The notes: generated from the sequence alone by a model not told the origin. DNA of 64,000 nucleotides from Acanthochromis polyacanthus (GCF_021347895.1 NC_067125.1:24283621-24347620), one strand, 5' to 3'; shown: positions 49,643 through 63,137, counted from the first letter of the stretch. Made by a program: numbers and translations.

Positions 49643-49772
49643 AAAACCTTCTCACAAGTAACATGAACACGGACTCACTGCACTGTAGCAGACTGAAGTA
49701 TAATGACTTTTTGTCTAAAGTATTTTGTAGGTATTATCCTGAGATGTGAACATGTTGGGTTTCCTTTGCAGA

Positions 49773-49795
49773 GCCTGGATAGCTCAGTTAGTAAA
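49773..49795 (+). pseudogene. 5' fragment of tRNA-Lys, copy 2
   Basis: Counterpart of 31611-31633. Confidence 0.7.
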
Positions 49796-49986
49796 TATGA
49801 AGATAAACTACTGAACTAAAAATTTTTTTAATTGTTTGTTGAAGCAACACTTGAGGTTTGAACAAATGCATAGTTAGTTTCATGGTGTAGATACAGTTCG
49901 ACATCCAGTGTAGGCTATATGTTGTGTAAATCATCAGGCTTACTCCATTATGCAACTTTCATTTATCATCATTTTAAGACTTACAT

Positions 49987-50059
49987 CACCTGAACAGGGA
50001 CTTGAACCCTGGACCCTCAGATTAAAAGTCTGATGCTCTACCAACTGAGCTATCCAGGC
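49987..50059 (-). tRNA. tRNA-Lys (UUU), copy 2
   Basis: Counterpart of 31825-31897; identical cloverleaf. Confidence 0.9.
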
Positions 50060-50209
50060 TCTGTGCACGAATTTAATAAGCTCAAATCTTGAGATAATAT
50101 CTTCTGTATCATCCAAGGTTTTAACACAATTAAGTCATTGTGCTCGATTTTGGTTGCATATAAAACACTTTTCAGAGCGCAGATGCTTAGATGTATGTTT
50201 CTTATTCAG

Positions 50210-50232
50210 GATTCAGTTGGTAGAGCATCAGA
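50210..50232 (+). pseudogene. Internal tRNA-Lys fragment, copy 2
   Basis: Counterpart of 32048-32070. Confidence 0.6.
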
Positions 50233-50294
50233 ACACAGAAACGTATACAGTGGACATTATCTCGAGAATTGAACGTATAAAGATCACACACAGA

Positions 50295-50340
50295 GCCTGG
50301 ATAGCTCAGTCGATAGAGCATCAGACTTTTAATTTGAAGT
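50295..50340 (+). pseudogene. tRNA-Lys relic without T arm, copy 2
   Basis: Counterpart of 32133-32178. Confidence 0.75.
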
Positions 50341-50407
50341 GCAGTCTACTTCAAGTTGGTGAACATTTTGATAATTCATTTAAATAACTGATTTAACTGG
50401 TGCATAC

Positions 50408-50453
50408 CTCTGTTACCGAAGAGTTTTCTTGTAAAGCTGGTTTTTGAGCTGGC
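50408..50453 (-). CDS. capn12: Calpain exon V9, copy 2
   Basis: Same reading and splice sites as 32246-32291. Confidence 0.8.
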
Positions 50454-50625
50454 CTGGAAAGAAACATACCAATATATGGAGTCATTATGTTTAGAACCAC
50501 AAATAAATCAAAAACATTCACTTCTCCTGACCTGCTGCTGTGTGCCCTTAATGATATAAACTCTGAAACATTGATTTAGATGACTTTAACTCTGCATGTC
50601 ATCCCAGAAGAAATCTGTGACTCAC

Positions 50626-50833
50626 ATGGCGGCGTTGCCCTGCTCGGTCAGCACCCGGAGGAGGAAATCTCCCTGCTGATTGGGCTCTGAGGTGGAGGGG
50701 ACGATGATGTAACGACCGGTGGTAGCGAGTCGCGGAGAACGACCTCCTGACGAGATGAGTACTGGGGGCTGCAGCGGATGGGGGGACGGGCTCTCAGGTC
50801 GTCAGGCGACAGGTAGGTGTTCTTAGGATGGGC
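50626..50833 (-). CDS. capn12: Calpain exon V8, copy 2, frameshifted
   Basis: 208 nt against 209 in copy 1: one base is missing from the GGG of 'CCACCCGGTCG' on the coding strand, so the frame is lost after 'RDSLPP' and the last two C2-like strands are not read. A second one-base loss lies in the flanking intron (near 50609). Splice sites are intact. Confidence 0.9.
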
Positions 50834-50993
50834 CTGGAGAGACAAGACATAGAATATAAATGTACAAACACAGTACAGATAGAGCACCGAAGACTAAATT
50901 ATAGTGACGGCAGTCTGATACACACAAATAAACCCTTAGATTTAAAGTGCATTGAATGAGCAATGTTTGATCAAAGCATCTTGAAACTAATGT

Positions 50994-51065
50994 CACCTGA
51001 CAGGGAATTGAACCCTGGACCCTCAAATTAAAAGGCTGATGCTCTATCAACTGAGCTATCCAGGC
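50994..51065 (-). pseudogene. tRNA-Lys-like, copy 2, one base shorter
   Basis: Counterpart of 32834-32906, lacking one A at the acceptor/T-stem border in addition to the anticodon-stem damage. Confidence 0.65.
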
Positions 51066-51169
51066 CCTGAAAAATGCAGTTTGTGCAACCAAAACTGAGG
51101 AAAACATGAAGAAAGTACACTGATTTTGATATGAGCTAGACAACTGGGCTTGTAGACATCTTGCGCAGG

Positions 51170-51242
51170 GCCTGGATAGCTCAGTCGGTAGAGCATCAGA
51201 CTTTTAATCTGAGGGTCCAGGGTTCAAGTCCCTGTTCAGCCA
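51170..51242 (+). tRNA. tRNA-Lys (UUU), copy 2
   Basis: Counterpart of 33010-33082, with the same acceptor mismatch. Confidence 0.78.
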
Positions 51243-51816
51243 AGACATGTTTCAAACTGACAATTAGTAAAAGTTGTGCAAGACAGTTAAGTCCATACCT
51301 GTGCTGACATTCAACACAATGACATACAGGCTGTAGTGAACATAATAATTAATTAACTGCCACATTTAAAAATTCACAGTCATATTAAATCTAGATATAC
51401 TGTTTTAGATGTGAGTTCGAGAGAAATTCTGAGCACTTCAATAAAAGCAATGTGGTTCTTGAAGACATTTAATTTCTGCAGTTGTAACTGACTGTAGAGT
51501 CTCAGACAGTCACTCTAATTCACATGCTAATGACTAGTTAACAACCTAAGAGTGACGATCCTGGAGGCGTGAATGGTTGTGAAACTGCCAGGTCATTGGT
51601 GACCCATGACGTTAATGGTGTCTGAATCATTATAACCAATTATATAAATGACTATTGTCTATTCTGAGTAGAGTATTAGTGACACCTCATTAGTTTGCAG
51701 ACCATGTAATGTAACATACACCCTATATGTCATGTGGTTTGTTGTGTTCAGTGTTGATACAGGTATTGCATGACTCTTCAAACCATTTTTATTCATCATT
51801 AGTTTGAAACTCACTT

Positions 51817-51888
51817 CACCTGAACAGGGACTTGAACCCTGAACCCTCAGATTAAAAGTCTGATGCTCTACCACTGAGCTATTCAGGC
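51817..51888 (-). tRNA. tRNA-Lys (UUU), copy 2, D loop one base shorter
   Basis: Counterpart of 33660-33732 with 'ctaccactgag' in place of 'ctaccaactgag' on the plus strand. Likely a sequencing or allelic indel. Confidence 0.75.
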
Positions 51889-52528
51889 TCTGTTTAGCAA
51901 TCTAAATGCTCAAATCTTGGGCTACTATCTACTACCGTACATACTTTAGTGTAGGTGTGAAATAGATCACTGCACTGGGTTGCACAACAAGCACTGTTCG
52001 GATAGCTCAGATAGCTATTTCATTTCACAGGATAAAACCAGAGCTCAAATAGAGAAAAGTCTTTAATCTTGAATAGGAAACCTACAACTAACCAAATTAT
52101 AAACAATGGGACACAGACATTGGTAAGCTAAGCACTTCAGGAAACAGCAACTGGATTTCTTTTCTTACTTCTTGAAGATCTTCACACATGTCCATATGCT
52201 TATTGCCACAGTTGCCTCTTTGAAATTTAGATTGTTAATATTTATAAAGTCATAAATGTTACACCTCTGTAGGTATCTGTGTTTTCTTCAGAGCCAAGGC
52301 AACCAACCAACTATCACATGCCTCTGGATGTGAATAGTTGTGAAAATGCCAAGTTTCCCATTCTACAGTAATAATAGTTGTAAAAGTGCCAGATCAGGAA
52401 CGACTTAGATTTATGTCTGACAAGCACGGTTACATTCTTGAATTTTGGTTTATGGGTTCAGAGAGGTGGCCAGGTTAGACACAGCATGACTTTCTTTGAA
52501 TTCTTGTACAAACTTCACTCATTCAAAC

Positions 52529-55500
52529 TTCTTCTTTTCCTTTCGGCTTTCCCTTCAGGGGTCGCCACAGCGAATCAATTGCCTCCATCTAACCCTGTCT
52601 GCTGCATCCTCTTCTCTCACACCAACTACCTTCATGTCCTCTTTAACCACATCCATAAACCTCCTCTTTGGTCTTCCTCTAGGCCTCCTGCCTGGCAGTG
52701 GGAAACTCAGCATCCTTCTACCAATATATTCACTCTCTCTCCTCTGGACATGTCCGAACCATCTCAGTCTGGCCTCTCTGACTTTATCTCCAAAGCCTCT
52801 AACATGTGCTGTCCCTCTGATGTACTCATTCCTGATCCTATCCATTGTGGTCACTCCCAAAGAGAACCTCAGCATCTTCAGTTCTGCTACCTCCAGCTCT
52901 GCCTCCTGTCTGTTCCTCAGGGACACTGTCTCCAGACCAAACAACATGGCTGGTCTCACCACAGTTTTGTAAACCTTTCCTTTCATTTTAGCTGAAACTC
53001 TTCTATCACACATCACACCTGACACTTTTCTCCAGCCGTTCCAGCCTGCCTGTACACGCTTCTTCACATCTTTTCCACACTCTCCATTGCTCTGGACTGT
53101 TGACCCTAAGTACTTAAAATCCTCCACCTTCTTGATCTCTTCTCCCTGTAACCTCACTCTTCCACTTGGGTCCCTCTCATTCACACACAGATACTCCGTC
53201 TTGCTGCGGCTAACCTTCATTCCTCTCCTTTCCAGAGCAAACCTCCACGCCTCTAGCTTCTCCTTCACCTGTTCCCTGCTCTCACTACAGATCACAATGT
53301 CATCTGCAAAACATCATAGTCCATGGAGACTCCTGTCTAACCTCGTCTGTCATCCTGTCCATCACCATAGCAAACAAGAAGGGGCTCAGAGCTGATCCCT
53401 GATGTAGGTCCACCTCCACCTTGAACTCCTCTGTCACACCTACAGCACACCTCACCACTGTCTTACAGTCCTCATACATGTCCTGCACCACTCTAACATA
53501 CTTCTCTGCCACTCCAGACTTCCTCATACAAAACCACAGTTAATCTCTGGGCACCCTGTCATAAGATTTCTCTAGATCTACAAAGATACAATGCAGCTCC
53601 TTCTCCTTCTCCTCTGTACTTCTCTATCAACATCCTCAAAGCAAATATTGCATCTGTTGTACTCTTTCTTGGCATGAAACCATACTGCTGCTCACAGATG
53701 TTCACCTCTGCCCTTAGCCTAGCTTCAACTACTCTTTCCCATAGCTTCATCGTGTGGCTCATCAGCTTTATTCCTCTGTAGCTGCCACAACTCTGTACAT
53801 CTCCCTTGTTCTTAAAGATGGGCACCAGCACACTTCTCCTCCATTCCTCAGGCATCTTCTCACTATCTAAGATCCTGTTGAACAACCCAGTCAAAAACTT
53901 TACTGCTACCTCTCCGAGACACTTCCATACCTCCACAGGTATATCATCAGGACCAAGTGCCTTTCCACTCGTCATCCTCTTCAATGCCCTCCTCACTTCA
54001 TCCTTACTAATCTTTGCTACTTCCTGGTCCACAACAGTCACCTCTTCTACTCTTCGTTCTCTCTCATTTTCCTCGTTCATCAACTCTTCAAAGTACTCTT
54101 TCCATCTTCCCATCACACTATTGGCACCTGTCAACACACTTCCATCCTTATCCTTTATCACCCTAACCTGCTGCACGTCCTTCCCATCTCTGTCTCTCTG
54201 CCTTGCCAACCTATACAGATCAGTCTCTCCCTCCTTACTGTCCAACCTAGCATACAAGTCATCGTAAGCCCCTTGTTTGGCCTTTGCCACCTCTACTTTC
54301 ACCTTACACTGCATCTCCCTGTACTCCTGTCTACTCTCTTCAGTCCTCTCAGTGTCCCACTTCTTCTTAGCTAACCTCTTTCTTTGAATCCACTCCTGCA
54401 CCTCCTCATTCCACCACCAAGTCTCCTTATCTCCTTTCCTTCCAGATGACACACCAAGTACTCTCCAACCTGTCTACCTGATCACGTTTGCTGTAGTTGT
54501 CCAGTCATCTGGAAGCACCTCCTGACCATCCAAAGCCTGTCTCAACTCTTTCCTGAAAGTCATACAACACTCTTCCTTTTTCAGCTTCCACCATTTGGTC
54601 CTCTGCTCTGCTTTTGCCCTCTTCATCTTCTTCACCACCAGGGTCATCCTACACACCACCATCCTATGCTGTTTGGCTACACTCTCATCTACCACTACTT
54701 TGCAGTCACTGGTCTCCTTTAGATTACACCGTCTACACAAGATGTAGTCTACCTGTGTGCTCCTACCTCCACTCTTATAGGTCACCCTATGTTCCTGCCT
54801 CTTCTGGAAGAAAGTATTCACTACAGCCATTTCCATCCTTTTTGCAAAGTCAACTACCATCTGTCCTTCTGCGTTCCTCTCCTGGATACCAAACCTGCCC
54901 ATGACCTCCTCATCATCTCTGTTTCCTGCACCAACATGTCCATTGAAGTCTGCACCAATGACAACTCTCTCACTTCTAGGGATGCTCTGCATCACTTCAT
55001 CAAGGTCCAACCAGAATTTCTCCTTCTCCTCCAGCTCACATCCTACCTGTGGAGGATACCCACTAACAACATTGAACATCACACCTTCAATTTCTAGCTT
55101 AAGGCTCATCACTCGATCTGACACTCTTTTTACCTTCAGGACATTCCTAACAAACTCCTCCTTCGAGATAACTCCTACTCCATTTCTCTTCCTATCTACA
55201 CCATGATAGAAAAATTTGAACCCTGCTCCTAAACTTCTAGCTTTACTACCTTTCCACCTGGTCTCCTGGACACACAGTATGTCCACCTTCCTCCTCTGCA
55301 TCATGTCAACCAGCTCTCTATCTTTTCCTGTCATAGTTCCAACATTCAAAGTCCCTACTCTCAGTCCTAGACTCTTGGTGTTCCTCTTCTCTCTCTTCCT
55401 ACGAACACACCTTCCTCCCCTCCTTCTTCGACCAACAGTAGTCCATTTTCCACCGGCACCCTGTAGGTCGACAGCACCGATGGCGGTCGTTGTTAACCCG

Positions 55501-55660
55501 GGCCTCGACCGATCCGGTATGGAAGTCATACATTTGATTCGCATGATTGATTTGGCCAAAGTTTTACGTCGGATGCCCTTCCTGACACAACCCTCTGTAT
55601 TTATCCGGGCTTGGGACCGGCACAATAAGACACTGGCTTGTGTCCCCTTGCGGCTACATT
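52529..55660 (-). mobile_element. RTE-type retrotransposon, copy 2
   Basis: Counterpart of 34374-37505, with the same target-site duplication (52510-52528, 55661-55679). Differs by a few one-base changes, including one T more after the endonuclease and one T less near the 3' end. Sharing the same flanks, it is the same insertion and not a second transposition. Confidence 0.88.
52555..55625 (-). pseudogene. RTE endonuclease-reverse transcriptase, copy 2
   Basis: Same domains and breaks as 34401-37470, except that the endonuclease frame stays open about 30 codons further (to 54474) because of the extra T. It then meets the shared TAG before the reverse transcriptase part (53559-54452). The Lys/Asn change 'LRNRQEAEL' replaces 'LRKRQEAEL'. 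Confidence 0.85.
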
Positions 55661-55814
55661 AAACTTCACTTATTCAAACATGATACTTAAAAAGTGACAC
55701 TGAATTTTCTCTGTAATACCAATAGACAAATTAAGTTTTTGGTTTTAGAAGATGTTTCACCTTCATCCAAAGGGCTTCTACAGTTCTGACTGACTGGATT
55801 CTCAGATGGAAACA

Positions 55815-56075
55815 GTCATGCCCACTCCGGCTTCCTCCCACAGTCCAAAAATATGCTGAGGTTAATTGGTTATTCTAAATTGCCCGTAGGTGTGAATGTG
55901 AGTGTGATTGTTTGTCTGTATATGTAGCCCTCCGACAGACTGGTGACCTGTCCCTGCCTTCGACTGAGTCAGCTGGGATAGACTCCAGCACCCCCCCCCC
56001 CCCCCCGCACCTCCCCCCCTCCCGCGACCCTAGTGAGGATAAAGTGGTGTATAGAGAATAGATGGATGGAGATGT
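55815..56075. repeat. Dispersed fish repeat with poly-C tract, copy 2
   Basis: Counterpart of 37660-37915, with a longer C run (about 55991-56006). Confidence 0.65.
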
Positions 56076-56099
56076 AAACAGTCAACCTCAACTTACATT

Positions 56100-56665
56100 G
56101 CTAATGGATCACTTACATTGCTAATGGATCATTAGCGAAACAAGAGTCACACTGGGGTGTGAATGGTTTGGGATTTCCCAAGAACAACAAGGAATGACTC
56201 AAGATGTCAATGGTGGTGAAATTTTCTGAGGAGACATCTGACAACACCACATCATAAGTACATTATAAGTGGTGTTGTAGACTCCCATCCTCTGTTTAGA
56301 TGATGGCTCTTCCAGTTCAACACTAGTGGCTCAAACTATCTGTTTATGTTATCCAGAATCTGAATATGTCATACAGAGGACCGCCTTGTCTTGATTTTTT
56401 CAGTTTCCAAAGCACTTCAGAAGGTGTTTCTCTAATCTAAGAGGATTATTTTGCTTTCACTGACTGATTGAGAGTCTCAGATGCAAACAGTCTACTCTAA
56501 CTTACATTGCTAATGGATCATTAGTGAAACAATAGTCGCCTTGGGGTGTGAATGGTTCGGGGTTTCCCAAGAACAAGGAATGACTCAACATGTTAATGGT
56601 GGTGAAACTTTCTGAGGAGATGTCTCACAATACCACATCATAAATAGTGTTGAGGATTTTTCCAG
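56100..56665. repeat. Tandem duplication, copy 2
   Basis: Counterpart of 37950-38510. Confidence 0.7.
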
Positions 56666-56759
56666 TTTAACAGTGGTGGTTCAAATCATCTATCTGTGTG
56701 ATGCAGAATGTAAATATTTCAAACAGAAGACTACCTCATGTTGAGTACAAAACTTGTCC

Positions 56760-56832
56760 TGCCTGAACAGGGACTTGAACCCTGGACCCTCAGATTAAAA
56801 GTCTGATGCTCTACCGACTGAGCTATCCAGGC
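56760..56832 (-). tRNA. tRNA-Lys (UUU), copy 2
   Basis: Counterpart of 38603-38675, with the same downstream T4 run. Confidence 0.9.
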
Positions 56833-57104
56833 CCTGCAAGGTAAGTCTATATACTAAAATCTCAAGCCAGTACCTACTATATATGTCAGTGTAGTGAGAC
56901 AATAGGGTTCAAGCAACCCAAGTTTTAAACTGACAATAAATAAAAGTTGTGCTAAAGAACTCCGTGACTATTGTGTCAATACTCTTCAGTGTAGTCAATA
57001 GTGCATAAACATTCAATCCATGTAGTTTAATAGGTTGAAAGTTTATGCAGGTATTGACTGAACTCTCTTACACAACTTTTTCATCACTGGCTTAAAACTT
57101 GCCT

Positions 57105-57177
57105 CACCTGAACAGGGACTTGAACACTGGACCCTCAGATTAAAAGTCCAATGCGCTACCAACAGAGCTATCAAGCC
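57105..57177 (-). pseudogene. tRNA-Lys-like pseudogene, copy 2
   Basis: Counterpart of 38948-39020. Confidence 0.7.
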
Positions 57178-57708
57178 TCTGACAAATATCTTATATGCAA
57201 CCAAAATCAAGCATGAAATACTACACTGCTGTATATAGTATTTATTTAACCTTTATTTAAACAGGTAGTGTCATTGAGACACTAATCTCTTTATCCTCAC
57301 TAGGGTCATGGGGGGGCTGGAGCCTCTCATGAGAATCATGACTCTCAAGAAACAGGAAGATCTTCAATATCTAGAACTACATCTCTGCATCTAACTTTTA
57401 GACAGTCGTTTATTCCACTCTAAACATCAGTGGGTGACCTAAAGCAGACCGTTGTCTACTAAATCTCAGCCATAGTTGCAGTTCTCTGTTGATCAGATTC
57501 AGTGTTCTCATTCAATTCCGACACAACTCGTGATTGAAAGTTCTTGTCTTTAGTTTATGATTCAAGCATGAACGACTACAATGGTTTACTTCTTAACAAC
57601 AGTGACCAATCTGACATAAAAACCCTTAGCTGCAACCATTTGTAGTCATATAGTGAAATGTAGAGTCTCTCTTACAACTGTTATTTATCGCCGGTTCAAA
57701 CTTATCTC

Positions 57709-57764
57709 GTCTGAACAGGGACTTGATTAAAAGTCTGATGCTCTACCAACTGAGCTACCCAGGC
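57709..57764 (-). pseudogene. tRNA-Lys relic with internal deletion, copy 2
   Basis: Counterpart of 39551-39606. Confidence 0.78.
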
Positions 57765-58028
57765 TCTGTGTAATCACTCGTACACTCAAATCTTGGTATA
57801 TTATGTACCATATATTTCAGTGTAGGTGTACTGTCTTGACCTCTTGCAGATAGGTGGATAGTGAGATTGATTCAATATCTTTGACCTTAAAGCTTAAAGA
57901 AACAGTAAAGGTCTTCAGTATGTGAAACTAAGTCTCTGCATTTGACTTTTAGACCGAGGAGTTCACTCCAGTCTCATTTCTACTCTAAACATCAGTAGGT
58001 TACCTGAAATAAACCATTGCTTATCAAC

Positions 58029-58048
58029 ACCGACTGAGCTATCCAGGC
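58029..58048 (-). pseudogene. 5' fragment of tRNA-Lys, copy 2
   Basis: Counterpart of 39871-39890. Confidence 0.7.
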
Positions 58049-58148
58049 TCTAAAAAGCATTTTATATGCAACCAAAATTGAGCACAAAATACTGACCTCT
58101 ATAGTACATATTATCCAGAGAATTGAATGTTTAGATTGCAGATACAGA

Positions 58149-58221
58149 GCCTGGATAGCTCAGTCGGTAGAGCATCAGACTTTTAATCTGAGGGTCCAGG
58201 GTTCAAGTCCCTGTTCAGGCA
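58149..58221 (+). tRNA. tRNA-Lys (UUU), copy 2
   Basis: Counterpart of 39991-40063; identical cloverleaf. Confidence 0.9.
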
Positions 58222-58729
58222 AGAAAATTCTTAAATATAAGTTGTGGAAGAGAGTCTATCACTACTTACGTCAATGTTCGAAACAACAAATTATCAAACA
58301 GGCTGCTCTGTACGGAAATGAAAGAAACCAACTACACATTTGTTAAAACAACGTTCTGCTCAAACAGTCCGTAAACTCATATTATTGTCTACATTTGTCC
58401 CTATCAGCATCATCTATTCAGAAAAAAATCACATCTATAATAGTTTCCATTTGTGAGGAACCTTTGTACTTGATGTTTTACACTAATAGGAAACACTAGT
58501 AGAAGTCATTAAAGACTACACCTGACAGCCTGATATTATTTAGGCTGCTGATATTTATCAGTCCTTAAATTAAAACACGTCTTTTATCAGTGTCTTCTAA
58601 AGTGGTCTATTATGGGATGGCTACACCGTTTGCCGGTAGCAAGACTGTCGTAGCTAACGTTAGCTCTGGTGCTAACAGCTACATGTTTTGCATTGAGGTG
58701 ATTAGAAAATTCTTTGTTGCACAGTACCA

Positions 58730-58917
58730 CACTTTAATCCAAGCTTTTTAGATAGGTTAGTCAAGAGTCAGACAGAAAAGTAGGGAAGAAGAATGGGGGC
58801 ACAACCTGCAGTAAAGGCCCATGAGCTGGACCTGAACCCAAGCGTTTGAACCCGTCCAGGACTATAACCCCTATTTACAGGTCACCCACTCAACCAGCTG
58901 AGCTACCTGGGCACCTC
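58730..58917 (-). mobile_element. tRNA-derived SINE, copy 2
   Basis: Counterpart of 40570-40760. Confidence 0.62.
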
Positions 58918-59110
58918 CACACAACCACGCTTTTATCCAAGCTGACATTTAGAAGTTTTATTTCCACCCAACAAGCTCAATGCAGTCTGTGATTAATTAT
59001 TCAAAATTAACGTGTTAAAGTCCAGCCCTAATACTGACATTTAAAAGGTGATTCTGTGATTGTTGAATCTTGTTTGGTTTCCAATATGTCATTTAATTAC
59101 TAACTGACGT

Positions 59111-59111
<1 letters not shown>

Positions 59112-59152
<41 letters not shown>

Positions 59153-59161
59153 TGAGTGTGT
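59112..59161. repeat. (TG)n microsatellite, copy 2
   Basis: Uninterrupted TG run, different in length and phase from copy 1 (40954-41004). Confidence 0.9.
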
Positions 59162-59163
59162 AC

Positions 59164-59321
59164 CGGGTAAACATGCAGGGCGATGGCCAGGTCGATGCCT
59201 CGACGTCTCTGGTGTTTCTGCATCAGAGCCAGGACAAAGGAGCAGGTCTTCTTAGATCTGTCCGGGCAGCGGTCCACTTCCGACAGAATGAAGTAGAACT
59301 GAGGGTTCTTCGAAAAGCAAC
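59164..59321 (-). CDS. capn12: Calpain exon V7, copy 2
   Basis: Same reading and splice sites as 41007-41164. Confidence 0.9.
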
Positions 59322-60565
59322 CTGGACACAAACAAACAAACACACACAAACGCACACACACTTTAAATTTGCTGTTAACCTCTTCTTATCCATCACAATT
59401 AGATCAACAGGAGCTTTTGTCTGAGTAGATTTGCAAAAAATAAGACTAAATCTGATCACACCTTCACAGACCTTTACAGTGTCCTTTGGCTCTACTCGGC
59501 TGTAACACAAATAAACTTGTCCAAACCTAGTAAGAGCTGAAACTAATCCTACTAAAGAGCAGATGCCTGACATTCTATAAACAGATGCGACATAAATCAA
59601 CGAGGAGGATTATCTCTGACTGCAGCACCTGCGGTCGTTTATATCGATAAATGTGCAAAGAAATTCCAAACAACAGCCGACTTATGATATTCAGATAAAA
59701 GCTGCAAAAGAACATCAGAGCTACGTTTGGGAACAGATTAGAAAAAAAGACACTCCTACGCTGATGTGGTTAAATTTAAAGCAGTAAGAGAATAAAAGCT
59801 TGTTGCATAAGTGGCACAGAAACATTTATTATCTTCTAAATCATCACCAGTGTTGGAGTTATTACTCAAAAAAAGAAATGTATTACACATTAGTTGTTAT
59901 GTTTTTTTTAAGTAATGCATTTTACTTATTTATTCCCAATAGAAAGTAACTTTTTGTACAATTAATAACATTACTTTAGTGTAACATTGCCTAAGATGCA
60001 CTGTTGCATAATCTCGAGTTATCTATATAATGTTAGATCTTTATTTATTTATAATATATTTTAGATTTATTCAGCTTTGTTTCCTGTTTGTAATCATTTA
60101 TTGATTCATTTTGTCATTGTACAGCTGCAGACAACAACAAAATGAGATTATGGTGCTGTTCCTTGAGTTAGAGCAGAATGAAATAAAAAATAAAACACAC
60201 AGAACAAGAAAATGTATAAACAATGTCTAGAAACACGATGAGGTGGTGCAAAGAAAGGTGATTGGATTCACAGATATTTTAATTTTGCTTTTATTGTGTT
60301 GTTTTACTGTGATATATTTGTTGTATTTTCATGGAAGCTTTGGCGATATTATCTACGAGTTTTACGCCAGTAAAACAAATTAAACTGTGCGAACCTTTAC
60401 CTATTAGGGACATGCATGAGTGGGTCAAAAATGACCCGGTGACGTCGTTTTCTTGCAATATTTTTGTAATGAAAAGTTGTTTTCATTTCATTTTTCGGCT
60501 ATTCCTGACAAAATATGTTTTTGATATCACTGCATTTAAATTTTTGTTACCTTTTACACTTTTAA

Positions 60566-60695
60566 CCCATAAGAATCCAGACCCATTTTTCCTTAAAGGA
60601 CTTAATGAGCTAAGGTCAGACATAAAGCTTTACAAGGAAGAGACTGGGGCACTCAAAGTGCTTGTTACACTGGTGTCACCGTGGGTTCTTATGGG
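60566..60695. mobile_element. piggyBac-like MITE, copy 2
   Basis: Counterpart of 42406-42534, one T longer, again flanked by TTAA. Confidence 0.72.
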
Positions 60696-60892
60696 TTAAA
60701 GGAACTGTACTGTTTGTATTCCTACCCCAAGCTCTTTATCACTGATAATATCATACGAGAGGTGATGGAAGGACAGAGAGAAGCAACAGCTGGAGGAAAA
60801 GAGAGGGAAAAATGACATTCTTCTATTGCTGTTCTCATTGGGACCATCAAGCAACTGTAATATAAATTCTGTATCATCCTCCTCTGTCTCAC

Positions 60893-61053
60893 CGCTCTGT
60901 GCAGGGCCTCCCGCTGTGATGTTCGGCACCCAGCTTCCGTGATGCATGATGCAGCACCACGGCGACACGCTGGAGCCTGATTCGCTGAGAGTTTCAGTCA
61001 GGTGACAAACCTCCATCATCTCAAAGTGTTGCCTGAAGTCTGACACCGACATC
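60893..61053 (-). CDS. capn12: Calpain exon V6, copy 2
   Basis: Same reading and splice sites as 42731-42891. Confidence 0.92.
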
Positions 61054-61112
61054 CTGACAGAGAAAAACAAGGTACAGTGACCAACCAGTTCTTAGAGTTT
61101 ACAAAAAGTTCT

Positions 61113-61600
61113 CATCTCATCTCATCTCATCAGGCATATCGGTTCTGTAAACTGTCTTGAGACATTCTGACCTGTAATTGGCGCTATATAAATAAAATTG
61201 AATTGAATCTTATCGTATCGCATCTAATCTTATCGTATGTCATCTTATCTTGTTGTATCTTATCTGATCTGATCTGATCTTATCTCATCTCATTTTTATC
61301 TCATCTTATCCTATATAGTCTCTGCTAATCTTATCAAATCTAATCTCATCTTTTCTTGTCCAATCTTATGTCATCTAAACTCATTTGATCTCATCTTGTT
61401 CTATCTTATATCATCTAATCTCATTTTATCTCATCTCATCTTGTCCTATCTTATATCATCTAATCTCATTTTATCTCACCTCATCTTATCTTCTCCTACC
61501 TTATCTTGTAGTATCTTATCTTATCTCATCTCATCGTATGTCATCTTATCTGTCTTATCTCATCTTATTTTATCTCATCTTGCCTCATCTTATTGAGATA
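61113..61600. repeat. SINE/LINE tail with pentamer array, copy 2
   Basis: Counterpart of 42951-43436 with small length differences. Confidence 0.75.
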
Positions 61601-61745
61601 ATTGAGTGAATATATATTCCCTAATTTTAATTTGAAAACAGCACGTATTAAAGAATTGACTATTTTTTATAAACCCTTGACATCACAGACATTTTCTTCA
61701 CTACATGATAAAACACTGTATGAAAACACAGATTACTGGTACTGT

Positions 61746-61845
61746 GATAGCAATTCAACTCAAAGTGTTGTCTGAAGTCTGACAGCGACATCCTGACAGA
61801 GAAAAACAAGATTAAGTGACCAATCAGTTGTTCGTGTTTTTAAAA
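61746..61845 (-). pseudogene. Vestigial duplicate of exon V6 start, copy 2
   Basis: Counterpart of 43582-43680. Confidence 0.75.
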
Positions 61846-62069
61846 AGTTTTATGAGCTTCAGTCTTTGCACTATTTAGTCAGTATCTTCATAGAGTCCCT
61901 GGTTTGTGTATCTTTGACAAATGAGAAAGTAACGTGAGAAAAAATGAAGCTAAGCCGACTTGTTTGCTCGGTGGCTTCTGCTGTTTTGTTTGCAGAAGGC
62001 GGACGTGGAGAGTCGTCAGCGGTGTTTGCTGCTGCTGCTGCTGCTGCTGCGCAACAATCAGAAACTCAC

Positions 62070-62144
62070 CAGAACTCCCCGTCCTCCCTCCTCACTCGGT
62101 CCAGTCGCTGTTGCTCCTCCACACTCACTGTGTTCCACTCTGGA
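62070..62144 (-). CDS. capn12: Calpain exon V5, copy 2, intact
   Basis: Reads '[20 protein letters not shown]' and 'DGEFW' without interruption, and is therefore the reference version for this exon. Flanked by CAG and GTGAGT; the (CAG)n tract follows the donor. Confidence 0.93.
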
Positions 62145-63137
62145 CTGAAATCACAAACACACAGGACACAGTTTATATTTTTATCTCAAAATGCACATAA
62201 ATAAACTGTCCTACTTCACTCTAGTATAAATAAATGCATTTAAACCTGTGCTTCATTAAAACATTTGAGTACATTTAAAGAAAAATCTCTGCAAAAATCA
62301 ATGAAATGTCTGCAATATTAGCATTATTAAAACTATTGAACACTTAATGCAACACTATTGTGTTTCTACTAACAGAGTAACCTGTGAAATATCTTTATTT
62401 TATACACACAAAGAAATCTGCACTATATCAACCATTCTTTTGTATATTTCCTGTTTATTTGTTGTTTTTTTTCATTTCTGTCTCAATATTTTTGCACTAT
62501 TTACTGCTGTAACACCGCAAAGTTCCCCACTGTGGGATTATTAAAGCCACATCTTATCTTTTCTTCTTTTCTTTTCTTGTCTCATCTTATTCTATCTCAT
62601 CTTATCTGATAAATGAGTGCATACATTTCTTAATTTTACCTCTAAGAAAACAGCAGGTATTAAACAATTTGCTGGTCTTCTTTTCTTCATTACATGAAAA
62701 AATACTGTATGAAAACAGATTACTGGTGCTGTGATAACAATTCAACTCAATAAAATGTTGTCTATATGGCACCAATTCACAGCAAACATCATCTTATAGC
62801 ATTTCTCATAGAAAGGTGAAAGCTTTAAACAGAGAAACCCAACAAATCTGAAGTGATATCAGTAAAGATGCATTAACCATTTTTAAATAAAATCCCTAAT
62901 TTATTCAGAGTAGACTCGCTTGTGCATGAAAAAACTTTTAGTGTTTTTTCGCTATAAATTCAGATAATGAAGAAGAAAGAGCACAATTTTCAACTACAAT
63001 ATCTAACGTATTACTCTGAATGATCATCATGCACTTACACAAATGCAACCAATTCACATTTAACTTGCACACACTGAATAAAAGTTTCATTTGCGACTAT
63101 TTTGGTGTGTAGCCCTATGATTTAAATAAGTACCAAC